NCBI RefSeq assembly: GCF_020921035.1
Contig: NC_063150.1
Coordinates: forward strand, 9,424,001 to 9,488,000
Reading direction: 5' to 3'
DNA length: 64,000 bases
DNA from: Rhodamnia argentea
Lineage: Eukaryota; Streptophyta; Magnoliopsida; Myrtales; Myrtaceae
The notes under the pieces were generated by a model. It was given only the letters and a program-made list of their open reading frames with translations. It made no database searches and was not told the DNA's origin. Of the stretch, positions 29,706 to 41,100 are shown one piece after another (the stretch's first letter is position 1; each line of letters starts with the position of its first letter). The position numbers and the translations under genes were made by a program.

Positions 29706-30208
29706 ACTAGGTTGGGCGAGCAGCTACATAGTTTTTGTATCGGCCAATGCAGCTTTCTTTGATAGATATGGTCACTTTAACTCACGCCATTCCATTTCCA
29801 GGCGTAGTTCTGGAGAAGTACGTGTCGATTCATGTTGCATTGCAATGCATGAATCTGAAAAATGCGACCATTTCCACATCCTTGATGCAGTACAAGGATG
29901 CTAGAGTTACTTAGCAGATTACATGGAGGATCCGCAAATTGTCATTCTATAGACTACTCTTTGATATCATATTCGCCGCGACTTTTTCCTGGATTTTTCA
30001 ATTAAAAGCCACTGACTCAAAGATTCAAACTTTGGAACAAGACAGGCACAATAACTGGCTCATACCAAAAGGCAAATGCTTCAGAAACAACAGCATGTCA
30101 ACAGACACTACCAGATTTTGACCCCCCCCAAAAAAAAAAAAAAATCCTCGCCGACGATTTCTTTCATCAGTCAACGCAGCTTTCTGTGATGGAGATGGTC
30201 ACTGTAAC
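29706..30208. other. Spacer with a short duplicated phrase
   Basis: 'gcagctttctttgatagatatggtcactttaactca' (about 29749-29785) recurs as 'gcagctttctgtgatggagatggtcactgtaactca' (about 30177-30212), with a weaker third copy near 36504-36530. No gene is seen. Confidence 0.5.
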
Positions 30209-30806
30209 TCACAGTTTCACTCCCTCTCCTCCCCAGTGGCTGGGACTCATCTCGAAAGCCTCCAAAGAACCGATCATCTCCCGCGTCAAGGTGGGAGTGA
30301 TTTCCCTGTCCGCCACAATCGCACTCGCCACGGGATCGAACTCCCTGGGCAGGCCGTCCAGTAATTTCCAGAACGCATCTTCCTCGCGCACAACCCCGCC
30401 GTAATGTCTAATCCTGCTCACCTGCAACCTCAGCCTCGAGTAGTATTTCCTGACAAGTCTCGGACTCCTCCTTCCTAAGGTCACGGTCGAACTCTCCCTG
30501 GTGGAACCGGAGCTTGGTCAAGCGCGCCTCTTCGGGTCCTCGGAACTCCTCCTGCAAGATTTCCCACGCCTGCTTCGCGCTGGTCGCGTCGCAGATCCTC
30601 GGGAAGATATCGTCGGTGACTGCTTGTTGGATGGTGAAGAGGGCTCTCGGGTCCCGTCGCAATTCTTCCTCCAGTGAAGACTTACGTACTCCACACTCGA
30701 CGGTTTCCCATAAGCCTTGAGACTTGAAGTAGGTCGTCATCTTGATGCGCCACAAGTGGTAGTTCTCGCCGTTGAAAACCGGCACGGGGAGAGCTTGATG
30801 CTTCAT
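30209..30806 (-). pseudogene. Copia-type gag (DUF4219/UBN2) with one frameshift
   Basis: From the ATG at 30806 the product opens MKHQALPVPVFNGENYHLW, the DUF4219 start of plant copia gag proteins. It continues with ALFTIQQAVTDDIFPRI and AKQAWEILQEEFRG, the UBN2 domain. Near 30445 the homology passes into the next frame (YYSRLRLQVSRIRHYGG, then DAFWKLLDGLPREFDP), consistent with a single-base insertion in an A run. It then stops after about 190 residues without a zinc knuckle or pol. Gag proteins of this kind form retrotransposon particles. Only one small lesion is visible, so it decayed recently. Confidence 0.82.
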
Positions 30807-30860
30807 TTTCTCGTCGAGCGAAACCGTGAGAGGCTGAGAGCTTTTGAAGTCTCTGGGGGG

Positions 30861-30868
30861 TTTTTATA
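30861..30868 (-). promoter_or_regulatory. TATA box upstream of the gag fragment
   Basis: On the minus strand TATAAAAA lies 55 bp before the gag start codon. It fits a core promoter with a short leader, unusual because no clear LTR boundary separates it from the gene. Confidence 0.45.
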
Positions 30869-30929
30869 CGAGGATGTGAGCCATCGGGAATGACGAGGTT
30901 GTCAGGAGATTTTAAACGGCGCCCAGCGC

Positions 30930-31640
30930 GCGTCATAATGTTGGGGGCGTTTTCGCACGACGACTCCGTCCCACGCGCTACCGCATTCTCGCCTGAAGTT
31001 ACGTTTTCGATGGAAAATTACCTCTCCTTATTTATGAACTGCGTACTTATCCTTTCTGGAGAAATGGTTCATCGGTACGAAAAATAGGAAGCTGCTAGCT
31101 TGACGGTCCGATAGATCTGTATTTATTTTTGATCTCATGATATTTCAATTAATAAGTGTTTTATGCAAAACAAATGGTGACGATGTGTGATTGTACTGTC
31201 AGATTGTCAAGGAAGCATTCTCCATGGCAAAACCCCTCGTTAACCCGAATCATTCGTAACTTAAACCCATAAATACTTCGTTTTTATATTAAAAAAATAC
31301 CGCCAAAATTTCTAAAAGATTCCCAGAAGCAGACAATATTGCCATTATACACTATTCTAGAGAATTCCTCATAATGTCATTGATCGGTAGGGAGGTGCCC
31401 TCTCGTTAGTCGATAGAGAGGTGCAATCTTCACCATTAGATCGAGGATAAATCAACGGTATAATTGAGGGAGTATATATACACGTGCGGCCGAGAAACAC
31501 TAATTCACGTTTGTTTACATTCATCGTCAATTGGTAGTTCACTTGCTTTCCTCAACACTGGTTTTCTCATGCACATTCCGAATATGGTGATGAATATAGT
31601 GCTCGATGGCTAATACAGATCACCTAGAAAACGATGCTGT
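30930..31640. other. Intergenic, no gene recognised
   Basis: Spacer upstream of the gag fragment. Nothing is supported. Confidence 0.4.
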
Positions 31641-31900
31641 AGTTAATTAAATCATGTAAAGTGGGTCAACGTCAAAAGTAAAAACTATCTGATCAATATA
31701 TATTGACTCGCCTTTCTTCGTAATAAATACAAAGAATTACTAATTGTTTTGTTCTATTCTATGAAGGGATTCAATAACTTCATTACTGATTGTTTTGTTC
31801 TATTCTATGTAGGGATTCTATAACTTCTCGTGTGGGTTGGCGCACAAGGAAAACAAGACTCGATGTTAATTGCATGATAACTAAATCAAATCGCTAAATG
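31640..31900. repeat. Dispersed repeat copy 2 with internal 46-bp tandem duplication
   Basis: This is the second copy of the repeat at 26.22-26.46 kb. Inside it, 'attact-attgttttgttctattctatg-agggattc-ataacttc' occurs twice head to tail (31736-31781 and 31782-31827). The 26-kb copy has only one diverged unit, so the duplication arose here. Confidence 0.7.
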
Positions 31901-32662
31901 CTTCTCAATTGGTTTGTTAATTGAATTCCTTTCATTTGAAAGTAGAGGCGATTGGTTCTTTAGAACTGGAAATTGCCCAAGGACCGGTTCCAAAAAATAA
32001 GATACGAACCGGTCCCACCAAGTTTCACGTGATCAGTGGCATGTTTTCCAGCAAGATACGAACCGGTCCAAGCAAGTTTTTTTTTTTTTTTTTTCCAGCA
32101 AAAAAGAATGTCCCTTTTCCTATCCAACATTATCCTATCCAGAAAAAAATGTCCGAATTCTTGTGGTGGAAATTCGTCCTGGGGACGGCTAAAGGAACTA
32201 CGTCTCAGGAACCGCTAAAGGCACTTCGTCCTAAGTCATCTTTTATTTAATGTGAGAGTTAGCTACATTGCTCAACAAGTTAGAAGAGAACTAGGTTTTT
32301 GGTAAAAGATAATTTCTGCAATGGTAGAATTTATAAATGGAACAACAGGCCTATAACCTTTGATATAATATTTTTTAATTGCCATGTTCTTTGTGAAAAA
32401 TAAATAAATTCAAACATGTGCAAAGAATAGTTCACTTTCCTCTTGCATATAAATATCACTTGAGGATGAACTTATTCGTTTTTCTATGTTTTTTTACCAC
32501 AATAACCTCTCGGATGAAGTAAAAAAACAAAAAAATAAAAATAAAAATTGGGAGAATGCATGGTTGATGAAGTTAAAAAACATTTAGTGCAAGTTATTTT
32601 AATAGAAAAAAATGAGTAAGTCCATTTTCAAGTAACACGTAACAATTATACAGATGCAAAGA
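31901..32662. other. Intergenic, no gene recognised
   Basis: 'agatacgaaccggtcc' occurs twice (about 31999 and 32054) next to a T17 run. No gene. Confidence 0.4.
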
Positions 32663-32791
32663 TTAGCAACTCCATTCTCGACGATAGTCCCATGAGGCAT
32701 GCGATATGAAGTACGTCTTCATCTTGATGGTCGAGAACTCATAGTTCTTGCCATTGGAGACCGGCACAGCAAGGGCTTGATGCTTTGCCAT
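32663..32791 (-). pseudogene. Copia gag (DUF4219) N-terminal scrap
   Basis: MAKHQALAVPVSNGKNYEF followed by TIKMKTYFISHASWDYR is a diverged form of the same DUF4219 start seen at 30.8 kb. It ends after about 43 codons. Confidence 0.7.
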
Positions 32792-32893
32792 GTGAGACGA
32801 TGGAAAGCTTGCTAGGGTTAGGGTTAAGCAGCGGTGGCGAGTGCAAAATATATTTCTCCTAGTTGTGGTTTTACCGGTGATTAAGCACGTGAT

Positions 32894-33182
32894 AATTTCC
32901 ATTTGGAGGATACATATGCTCATTTGTTAGTACATTATGATTATACAATCGATCATCCAAATTACTTGCGTAACTCTTATCAATCAATGTAGCTGAACAT
33001 CACGAAGCTTTGTGTCTCGGGAAAAATACTAAAAAGTTCGTGCAATTTCCATTTGGAGGATACATATATTCATTGCTAGTGTATTAGACAATCGATCACG
33101 CAATTTACTTGTGTAACTCTTATCAATCAATGTAGATGAATATCATGGAGGCTTGTCTCTTGGGAAAAGTATCAAAAAAGTC
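32894..33182. repeat. Tandem duplication of about 145 bp that includes a MITE end
   Basis: 'aatttccatttggaggatacatat' to 'tct-gggaaaa-tat-aaaaa' occurs at 32894-33043 and 33044-33182. Both units end with the first bases of the family A MITE. The second unit runs on into that MITE, whereas the first is cut after about 20 bp of it. Confidence 0.85.
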
Positions 33183-33365
33183 ATAAACATATTACATTGA
33201 TACCAATTCAGTCATAGATATTATTCACATTGGTACAAATCGAGTCCATTCGACCAAATTAAGCCAGAAACTAACGACGTGGATGTTGGCATTCTTATAT
33301 AACATGACCGGCGCCGACGTAGATAATTTAATTTTCTTTTTAATTTTCCCTGTCAAAACATTGCC
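33165..33365. mobile_element. Mutator-like MITE, family A, copy 4, left part only
   Basis: Left terminal sequence 'gggaaaagtatcaaaaaagtc' with 'accaattcagtcatagat', then 'gacgtggatgttggc', 'cggcgccgacgtaga'. The right inverted repeat is not found, so the copy is truncated. Confidence 0.65.
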
Positions 33366-33639
33366 AAGTTTGGAAAATCCTAGGGAAGATTTCGTCATTT
33401 AATGTGTTAGAGTAATTAAATATTAAATCACGCATTCATTTAACAACTTAAGCTTTGAGAATGGTAGGTAGTGCCCAAAAAATCTCATATGGAATGAGAG
33501 TAAGAGTTCCCGAGATCAAATATTTCCAAGTTCCTATTTGCCTCTCAATGAAACATTTCCATGCTAAATATCAGGCAAAAAAATCAAACTAAGCTTTTAG
33601 AATAGTTGGTAATAGTCCCATAAAATCTCACATAACCCT

Positions 33640-33845
33640 TGTTGAATGGTGAAGAGAGCTCTCGCATCCCTTGCCATATCTCTTCCTTTGGCATGGAGCG
33701 ATCCTTCTTGGTACGGGTTTTTATTCTCGACGATCCCCCGTGAATCTTGAGACTCGAAAGCAGCCTTCGTCTTGATCCTCCAGAAAATCATAATTCTTGC
33801 CATCAAATACCAGCACAGGGAGAGTTTGATTCTTCGTTTTGTTCC
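33640..33845 (-). pseudogene. Copia gag (DUF4219) fragment, frameshifted
   Basis: The start TKNQTLPVLVFDGKNYDF lies in one frame and WRIKTKAAFESQDSRGIVEN in another, with a frameshift near 33795. It continues to DARALFTIQQGL and a diverged end. This is the third gag scrap within 3.2 kb, all on the minus strand. Confidence 0.75.
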
Positions 33846-34077
33846 GCCGAAAAGTGTTGACGAAATACCTTTGGAGGTATGGATCGATGAGTAGATCGAC
33901 AAATGGGGTAAAAGCTCTCTGTTGATTCTCAAACAAAAAACACGATCGACCAGAAAATTCAAAGTATTGAATGATCATGTCAAGCCATGTAAAGATACTA
34001 AATATGCAAAGATGGACAGGAAGATTGTACAAGTCTTCGATTGGCTATCCTCCCCACAGAGCATAATTCGAATATTT

Positions 34078-34520
34078 AAACTTATTGCACTTTTACCGAT
34101 TCAGTCATAAATTTTTGAATTTTTTCAATTGAGTCCTAAATTTTTCACGTTTTGTTAATTGAGTTTATTCGACCAATTTTAGCCAGAAATCATCGTCTTA
34201 TGTGGTACAGTTGACGTTGATGTGGACAATTAACCATAATATTTTCTTATTTTTATTATTTTTTCTTTTCTTTGTTTTTTTAACTATGGCTGGAAAGGAT
34301 CGTGAGCACCTTGCCTGTGGCCGGCGACCCTCGGCTAGACCAAGCGAGGGTCGCTCGTAGTTAAAAAAAAAAAAGAGTAAATTTTATTAAAGAATTTGAA
34401 AAATCTTAAAATATAAATGAAAATTATTCATGTAAAAAGTAAGAAAGGTTAGCAAAATTAAAAAAAATTAGCACTAAATTAGCAAAAATACAATAAATTT
34501 AAAGATTTTTTGGACAATTT
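34078..34520. mobile_element. Mutator-like MITE, family A, copy 5
   Basis: Left end 'aaacttattgcacttttaccgattcagtc'; hallmark 'cttatgtgg ... gttgatgtggaca'; GC island with 'ggccggcgaccctcgg' and 'gcgagggtcgctcg'; right end 'aaagattttttggacaatttt'. It is more diverged than the 35.5-kb copy. Confidence 0.65.
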
Positions 34521-35164
34521 TACCCTCCGCGTGATTCCTACAATTCAACCGTCTCACTCTGCTAATGACAAAATCACTCGTGGCCATTTGTCGCTTCAGT
34601 CGACCTCTATCCGTCAACATCTTCTACGCTTGGCTTTGTTCACTTACATCATTTGTCCCGTTAAAATCAATTTCTTTTTTCTTTTTATCAATTAATTGAA
34701 TTTTCCAACGAAGGGCTCTCAACACTTAGCCAATTCTTTTCTCTATTGCACATATGGCATACGACACGACATATGACACAGAAAAGGTACAAAATTTTCC
34801 ATCCACACACGACATAAGTGACAGAATTTTGAAGGATTAACACAGCAATCTTTTAATGAAATGCAACTATCCTCACGACATAAAAAATGCCCTTTTTCTA
34901 AGTATCATGGCACAAGTAAAAAGGCGCAAGAAACAGCAACTTCTTCCCGATTCAAAACAGGCATTACGTCAACATATGAAGAAAACTATATTTGGCCTGA
35001 CAGGAAGAAAAAAAAGAAGTTGCCGTCTACAACTATACCAGCACAACCTAATAACCGACAACCTGGCCCTATCAGAAAATTGCAGACTCTGCGGATCCGA
35101 CTCTTAGTTATCTTCTTTCCGAGACAAAACTTCGTTATGCCAGTGACACGGCGAGGACACGGCG

Positions 35165-38100
35165 TCAATATAGACGACCGCAGCAGTTGGATGCCTCACA
35201 GTGGCAAGGGGCACCCTCTCCAGGAATAACTTCATAACGATAGTCGTAGGTTAATTCCTCACCTGAAGCTATCTGCTCATTGAAAAAGAAGATGAAAAAG
35301 CCAACGTTCAGTACATCAGACCTTGAGAACGTAAGCGAAAAAAAAAAAAGGATAGGAATTATAACAAAGAGAATCCCCACTTCAAGAAAGACTCTGTGGC
35401 ATGCAAAACAAACCAATTCTGACGATGACAGCCAATCCACCGCTAGGAATTAAATGGGGGCAAAAGTACCAAAAAAGTCCCAAACCTATGGCATTAGTAC
35501 CAATTCAGTCCTAAACATCTCATTTGGACCAATTTAGTTATAAACATTTTGCATTGGTACCAATTCTTTCTACCGGGCTAATTTTGATCGAAAATCGCTG
35601 ACGTAGACACTGGTCATCTTACGTGGCATGGCCCGCGCTGACGTGGACATGTTTTGATAATTTTTGTAGTAAAATACATTTTTTGTTATTTTTTTTCTTT
35701 TCTTTTTTCACTTAGGCTTTGGCCAACAAAGGTCGCCGGCAACCCTCGCCGGCCACCGGTCGAGGGCCAGCCAACCCTAGCGAGGGCCGCGTCCCTTGCC
35801 GGACCTGCGCAAGCTCTCGCCTAGCGACTCCGCAGCCACGGGCAAGGTGGCCCTCGCCTAGATCTAGCAAGGGCCAGCTAGCCTCGCCGGTGGTTGTCAA
35901 GGGCTTGTTGGCCCTTGTCAAGAACCGGCGAGGGCTGGTTAGCCCTCACTCGACAACCCTCAACAAACAAAGCCAAAGTGAAAAAAATAATAATTAAGAA
36001 AATAAAATTTTAAAGAAATTAAAAAATGTTCCCGTCAACGTTGGCCACGCCACATAGGATGATCGGCGTCTACGTCGGCGATATGCGGCCAAAATTCGTT
36101 GGATGGACTAAATTGGTATAATTGCAAAAAGGTTTAGGACTAAATTGGTCCAATTGAAAAATTTAGAACTGAATTGGTACCAATGTAATATGTTTAGGAC
36201 TTTTTTGTTACTGTTCCCGATTAAAAGGTAGAGTCTAGAACACCCCCTTGAAATGTGGTTCTTTTTGTCATCAAATTGGTTAAGCAAGTATGCAGGTACA
36301 GTATGAGAACATAATGGCACCTTGGCAAATCATAATTGCAGACAAAGCTAAAACATCTGAAAAAAGAGGATCCCAAAGAGCACTTACGTCTTGGCTTGCG
36401 TAAAAACCGATATGTGCACGATGGCTTTCCATGCTTTCCACGAGAACTCGATGATTCGATAGATTAGGCGAACAGCTACAAAATCAACATGTTAATCAAT
36501 AAAGCTGCATGTGACAGGAGATGGTCACTGAAATTGTGGTCTTCTGACTTGTCTATATAGTTCTTAAGAAGTGCATGTTCCCTTCTTATCTGCATTATCT
36601 CAAAGCCAGATAGCCGAATCTCGAAAACCTATCTCCTTCCATTTGTTTGAGGCAACCTAGAGAAATACTAGGAAGTGCAAATGATTGGCAAGAGGACATC
36701 TAGGTTGTCTTATTCTTTCCCTTTGCCTTATGGCTTCCACACTTTCATTAGTATATTCACATGTCACTTTAGGGCAAGATATTCACAGATTTATATCAGT
36801 AAATGATTGCATATGATAACACGTCATTATTGACTAAAATTACATAAGATAATTAGAAGAGTCAATTGCATAACACGTGTGCCCTACCTGTGATTAATGA
36901 AACGAGAAACATTTCCATACTTTGTCGCATCAATCACATACTTGACCTCTTCTTCGATTAATCTGCTCGTATCATTTATATGGGAATTGATGTCATAGAG
37001 AAAACTGCCACCTTCTTTGCCATTATACCTGAAGCACAATAATTCCGAGCTGATACACATATTGTACAACCCAACATGAACCATCAAAACTGGATAGGCC
37101 TGGAAGAAGGTACCTCTTGCGCCGATTATCAGCCTCTAAGTCGTCTAAAACCTCCCCAATATACTCGCACACAAATGTTCCTCGCGAGATTGCTTCACCT
37201 GCCCGGATTGCCCAACCCTGCGAATATGACATAATCAGCAAACCGATAGACTCCTCAGGGCAAGAACATTAATGACTACCTTTTTGTCTGTTCTGAAGAC
37301 TTCCAATTTTACCCAAACTCCTCTCTGCAAAACTCTATTGTGACAAGTCTTGCTGCAGTGGCACATGCGATTGCACTCATATACAAGGTAGCCCTCCTGC
37401 AGAAGTTTGCCATATGTATGACGGGGGGCTCAAAGTCAATGGATTACCAAGCTATACAAATCACCAGACTCTAACTATGAGTTACAAGGAGATTAAGAGC
37501 GAAAAAAGCAAGGCTCCATTGCAACTGCAATCCTGATTTATCGAATATGTAACGATGTCAACCATTCTTTCAATTTTTGCACCTCCCAACCTGTAAAGTC
37601 TTGCTCAGAAAGAGTCAATGTGTTTTGTCATATTAAAAATGCCACTGGAGCTTTTATTAGACACGGTGTCTTTAACAATAGATGAGTTGAAAGTATTTTC
37701 TGAAACTTAGTTGAATTGAAATGGAAGTGAAAGTGAAGTAGCTTCAATTTGCTGCAAGTGAATACTGTGATGTACTGTAGCTTCAATTTGCTGCTAGTGA
37801 ATACTGTGACGTACTTTCTTCATTAACAATGAAGGGAACTATTTTGATTTTGTTGTCTTTTTTTTTTTTTTATTATTGCCAATCTTAGCCGTAACTTTTT
37901 GCCGAAAAAATTTATGCGTGCATTATTTATGTACAATGCAGGCAAATAGGGCACATTAAACTGACAGAAACAATATCTTACAGGGGAACTTCCAATAATC
38001 AAAAGGTTAGGCCTGACTGCAAAATTTGAAAGGATAAAGGAAACATAGGTGGGACATTGGAGTAAAACCAAAAAAGTGAACAACGAGAACGAAGAATGGA

Positions 38101-41100
38101 AACTTCAAAGTTCGATACTTGACAGAAACTCTATAACACCAATCTCTAATTCTAATGTACAGTGTATCAAGAGAGGGTTATGAAAGAAGTTACTTAAGCA
38201 TTAAGTCAATTTGCAGGAAACAAATTCTGACTAAGGATTAGATATGCAACTTTTCGCATGCAGCACATGTTACAGCTAGCATACATGAGTCTAGTTAAGC
38301 ATTTCCAAATGCCAAACAATCAGCAACTTCATTAAAAAGCAAATTCCTTTTATTGCAGCACAGCACCTTCAAATATTTCTACGAGTGATTAGACCCAAGC
38401 ACAAGTAACAAAAGACCTAGTAGATTGTTAACCTCAACAGTACCTCCAGTATGATGCGACCAAACTCATCATAGGGGAATCTTCCACGCATGGACCTTCC
38501 ATAAATATCTTTTGCATCTTCATTGTCATTATTGAAAAGGTATACGTGATCACATGCTTCTTGTCTGCATGAAAAATCCTTGCAAGTACACCCAAATTGC
38601 AGACTCTGCAAATTCAGAAAAGAAGAAAAAGGAAAAGTTCAATCTAAGAGCAATGGGCTCACAAAAGGACATTGAATTCTTACGAGCTCATTCTTGATCA
38701 GTACATACCACCTTTTTGTAACACCCAAAAAACGTACCTCTGTTTCAAAGGCAGCAGATTGGTCAACTACTGGCTTCGTAACGTAAGTAAAGCTCTCCCA
38801 AGGCATGGAACATATGGTATTTTGGCCTTCAGTTCCAACAACATGAAGAGAATCCAGAAGCCATTCATCCACCACACAAGCTATTGGAACTGATTCACGC
38901 CCAAAGCTTATGTCTTCACACAAGACAATGGCATTTTGCAGTGTCCTAGATTTTAATTGTTGCGACTCAATAACACAGTGGCTCTCATCCACTTCCCACT
39001 CATCATCCAGATGCTCTGCTAAATGGCGAGAACTATGATCGACATTACCCTTTGAAAGAGGGATCAATGAAGACAATACATGGGGACCATCCTCTGGTTT
39101 ACATCCATTAGGACAAACAAAATCATCTAAGTGCCAGCTAACATGAATATTGTTCTCACTGCATAGTTTGGCTGCCTTCAAGTAAAAGCGTTCGGGCAAT
39201 ACTCCATACATCCGCTCGAATGAGGCTTTAATGCCATACTTGCAGCAAGCAGAGCGAGCAATAGATAAAACCTCCAAGTTGTTGGGCCGACATTTGGTTT
39301 TCTGAATATGAGAGAACAGTATTTGTGCAATTCTTGAGCATTCGGATTCCGCCAACCTCGTATATCTGGCTACTTCTGTTACATGAGGCTGCAAATTTGT
39401 TACCATGGAGCTAAGTGATTTTGATGCCTGGATACGCTTTTTCAAGCTAGCCCTATTTCTGATCCTATAGGACGCCGCTCCCAAAGCTTTCTTAAATCTT
39501 GGGCGACTAAGTCTCCCCGATTTCATCTGATAAGCATAGTAACGTACACCTTTCTTTGAAGGCCGAGAACTGGCTAAACTTGGCCCCATATGAGCAGCTT
39601 GATGATGACGGCCAAGATCTGGAAGTAAGTTAAATTTGAGCCCGCAGAACCTGCAAACGAACTTTCGCACACCACTTGCTTTTACAGTGTTATTGTCTGT
39701 AGAGGCTAAGTGTGCAGGCTCGGGTTTCGAAGGTATATCCTCCACTGCTGAAGGATTAGGTTGTTGAGCAACCTTCGACAATCTGAATTCCGAAGGGTGG
39801 ACAGAGAGGACATGTGACCATAGCTCCTCCGTGTTTCCAAAATGGCTTCCACAAGGAATACACTGAAGAAGCTTGCACTGCTCCACAAATTGCACATGGT
39901 GTCTCTCCTGCACATGGGTTTCTAAAACCTTCTTGTTGGTATAAGAATCAAGGCAAATGGCACAAGCATAGCCTCTAAACAGCCACTGCGCTTCCTTCTT
40001 ATGTCTGTCCATCCAATGGCTACCAAGGACTTGATCACTGACAAATTCTTCCGAGCAAATCTTGCACTTGATCGCTTTTTCATCGTCGTTGCTACCGCCA
40101 TCCACCAATGGTAACATAGACTCTTCTTCCATTTCTGGCAGAATATCTTGTCCATCTTCAGTGGCACCACAGCCCCAAATTCTCGTTAGTCTCTCTTTTT
40201 CAGAGCAGACCAACTTCATGAGAAACTCCCCGACACGAAGATTTTTGGAAGCTTCAGATAGGGCCCACTGGAATTGCACTTCCATGGGAACTGGGTTCCG
40301 AAGAGACAAAATGCTTTTAAACAGCCTAAAGAATAGCTCACACGCCTTATGCAAATGGATCTTTTGTTCCTCAGAGGAGCAATCCCCCAAAAGCTCTAAA
40401 AACACTTCTTTCGAAATTATCCTACTCTTACCATTCCTGGCTCGTTTAAGCCAGCTCGGAAGGTGCTTGTCACAGTACAACGAATAACGACTTGGATTAT
40501 CCATGCATTGCTCATTCTTATCGGGCGAGGACAAGCCTATACAGCAGGGCCCTGCCTCCATGCCGTTAAAATTTCTACCAGAATGCTCCGGCATCTCACC
40601 TAAGCCTTTCCCCGTTGACAGTGCAACTGCGACAGGTTCAGCTCGGACCAGACTTTGAACTCTCCCCACTTCCACACCTCTAGAATAAACATTTTCTGAC
40701 CTCCAGACACTCTCTTCATGCTTTCTCTTGTGTGAATTTTCTAATGGAACTGAGCTCTTAGTACGGTCAGTTTGAGGCCTGTGCTTCTTACAGAATGTGG
40801 AGCCTGGGAGAGAACGGTGCTTGCATTTTGTGCCTAGAACTGTGGTACCTTGACAGGGCGGTGTTTCAACAGGAGGTGTCCTTTCTGCTCTAGCAGAACT
40901 GCCCAAAAACCGAGAGGCCAAATGCACACAGCAGTAAACATCACCTTCGTTGGCTGACCTAACACATTGCCTTCCTTTAGATTCAATAAAAGCTTCACAC
41001 TGACGACTCTTACCACCAGTAAATAAGGCCTTTTTACTGGACATTTCGTTTACAGGTGTCATCTCCACAGCTTTTGTGAGATTCAATCCGATATCATTGG

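Noticed and set aside
30209..30806. Intact functional gag gene
   Set aside because: The homology crosses a frameshift near 30445 and ends before a zinc knuckle or pol.
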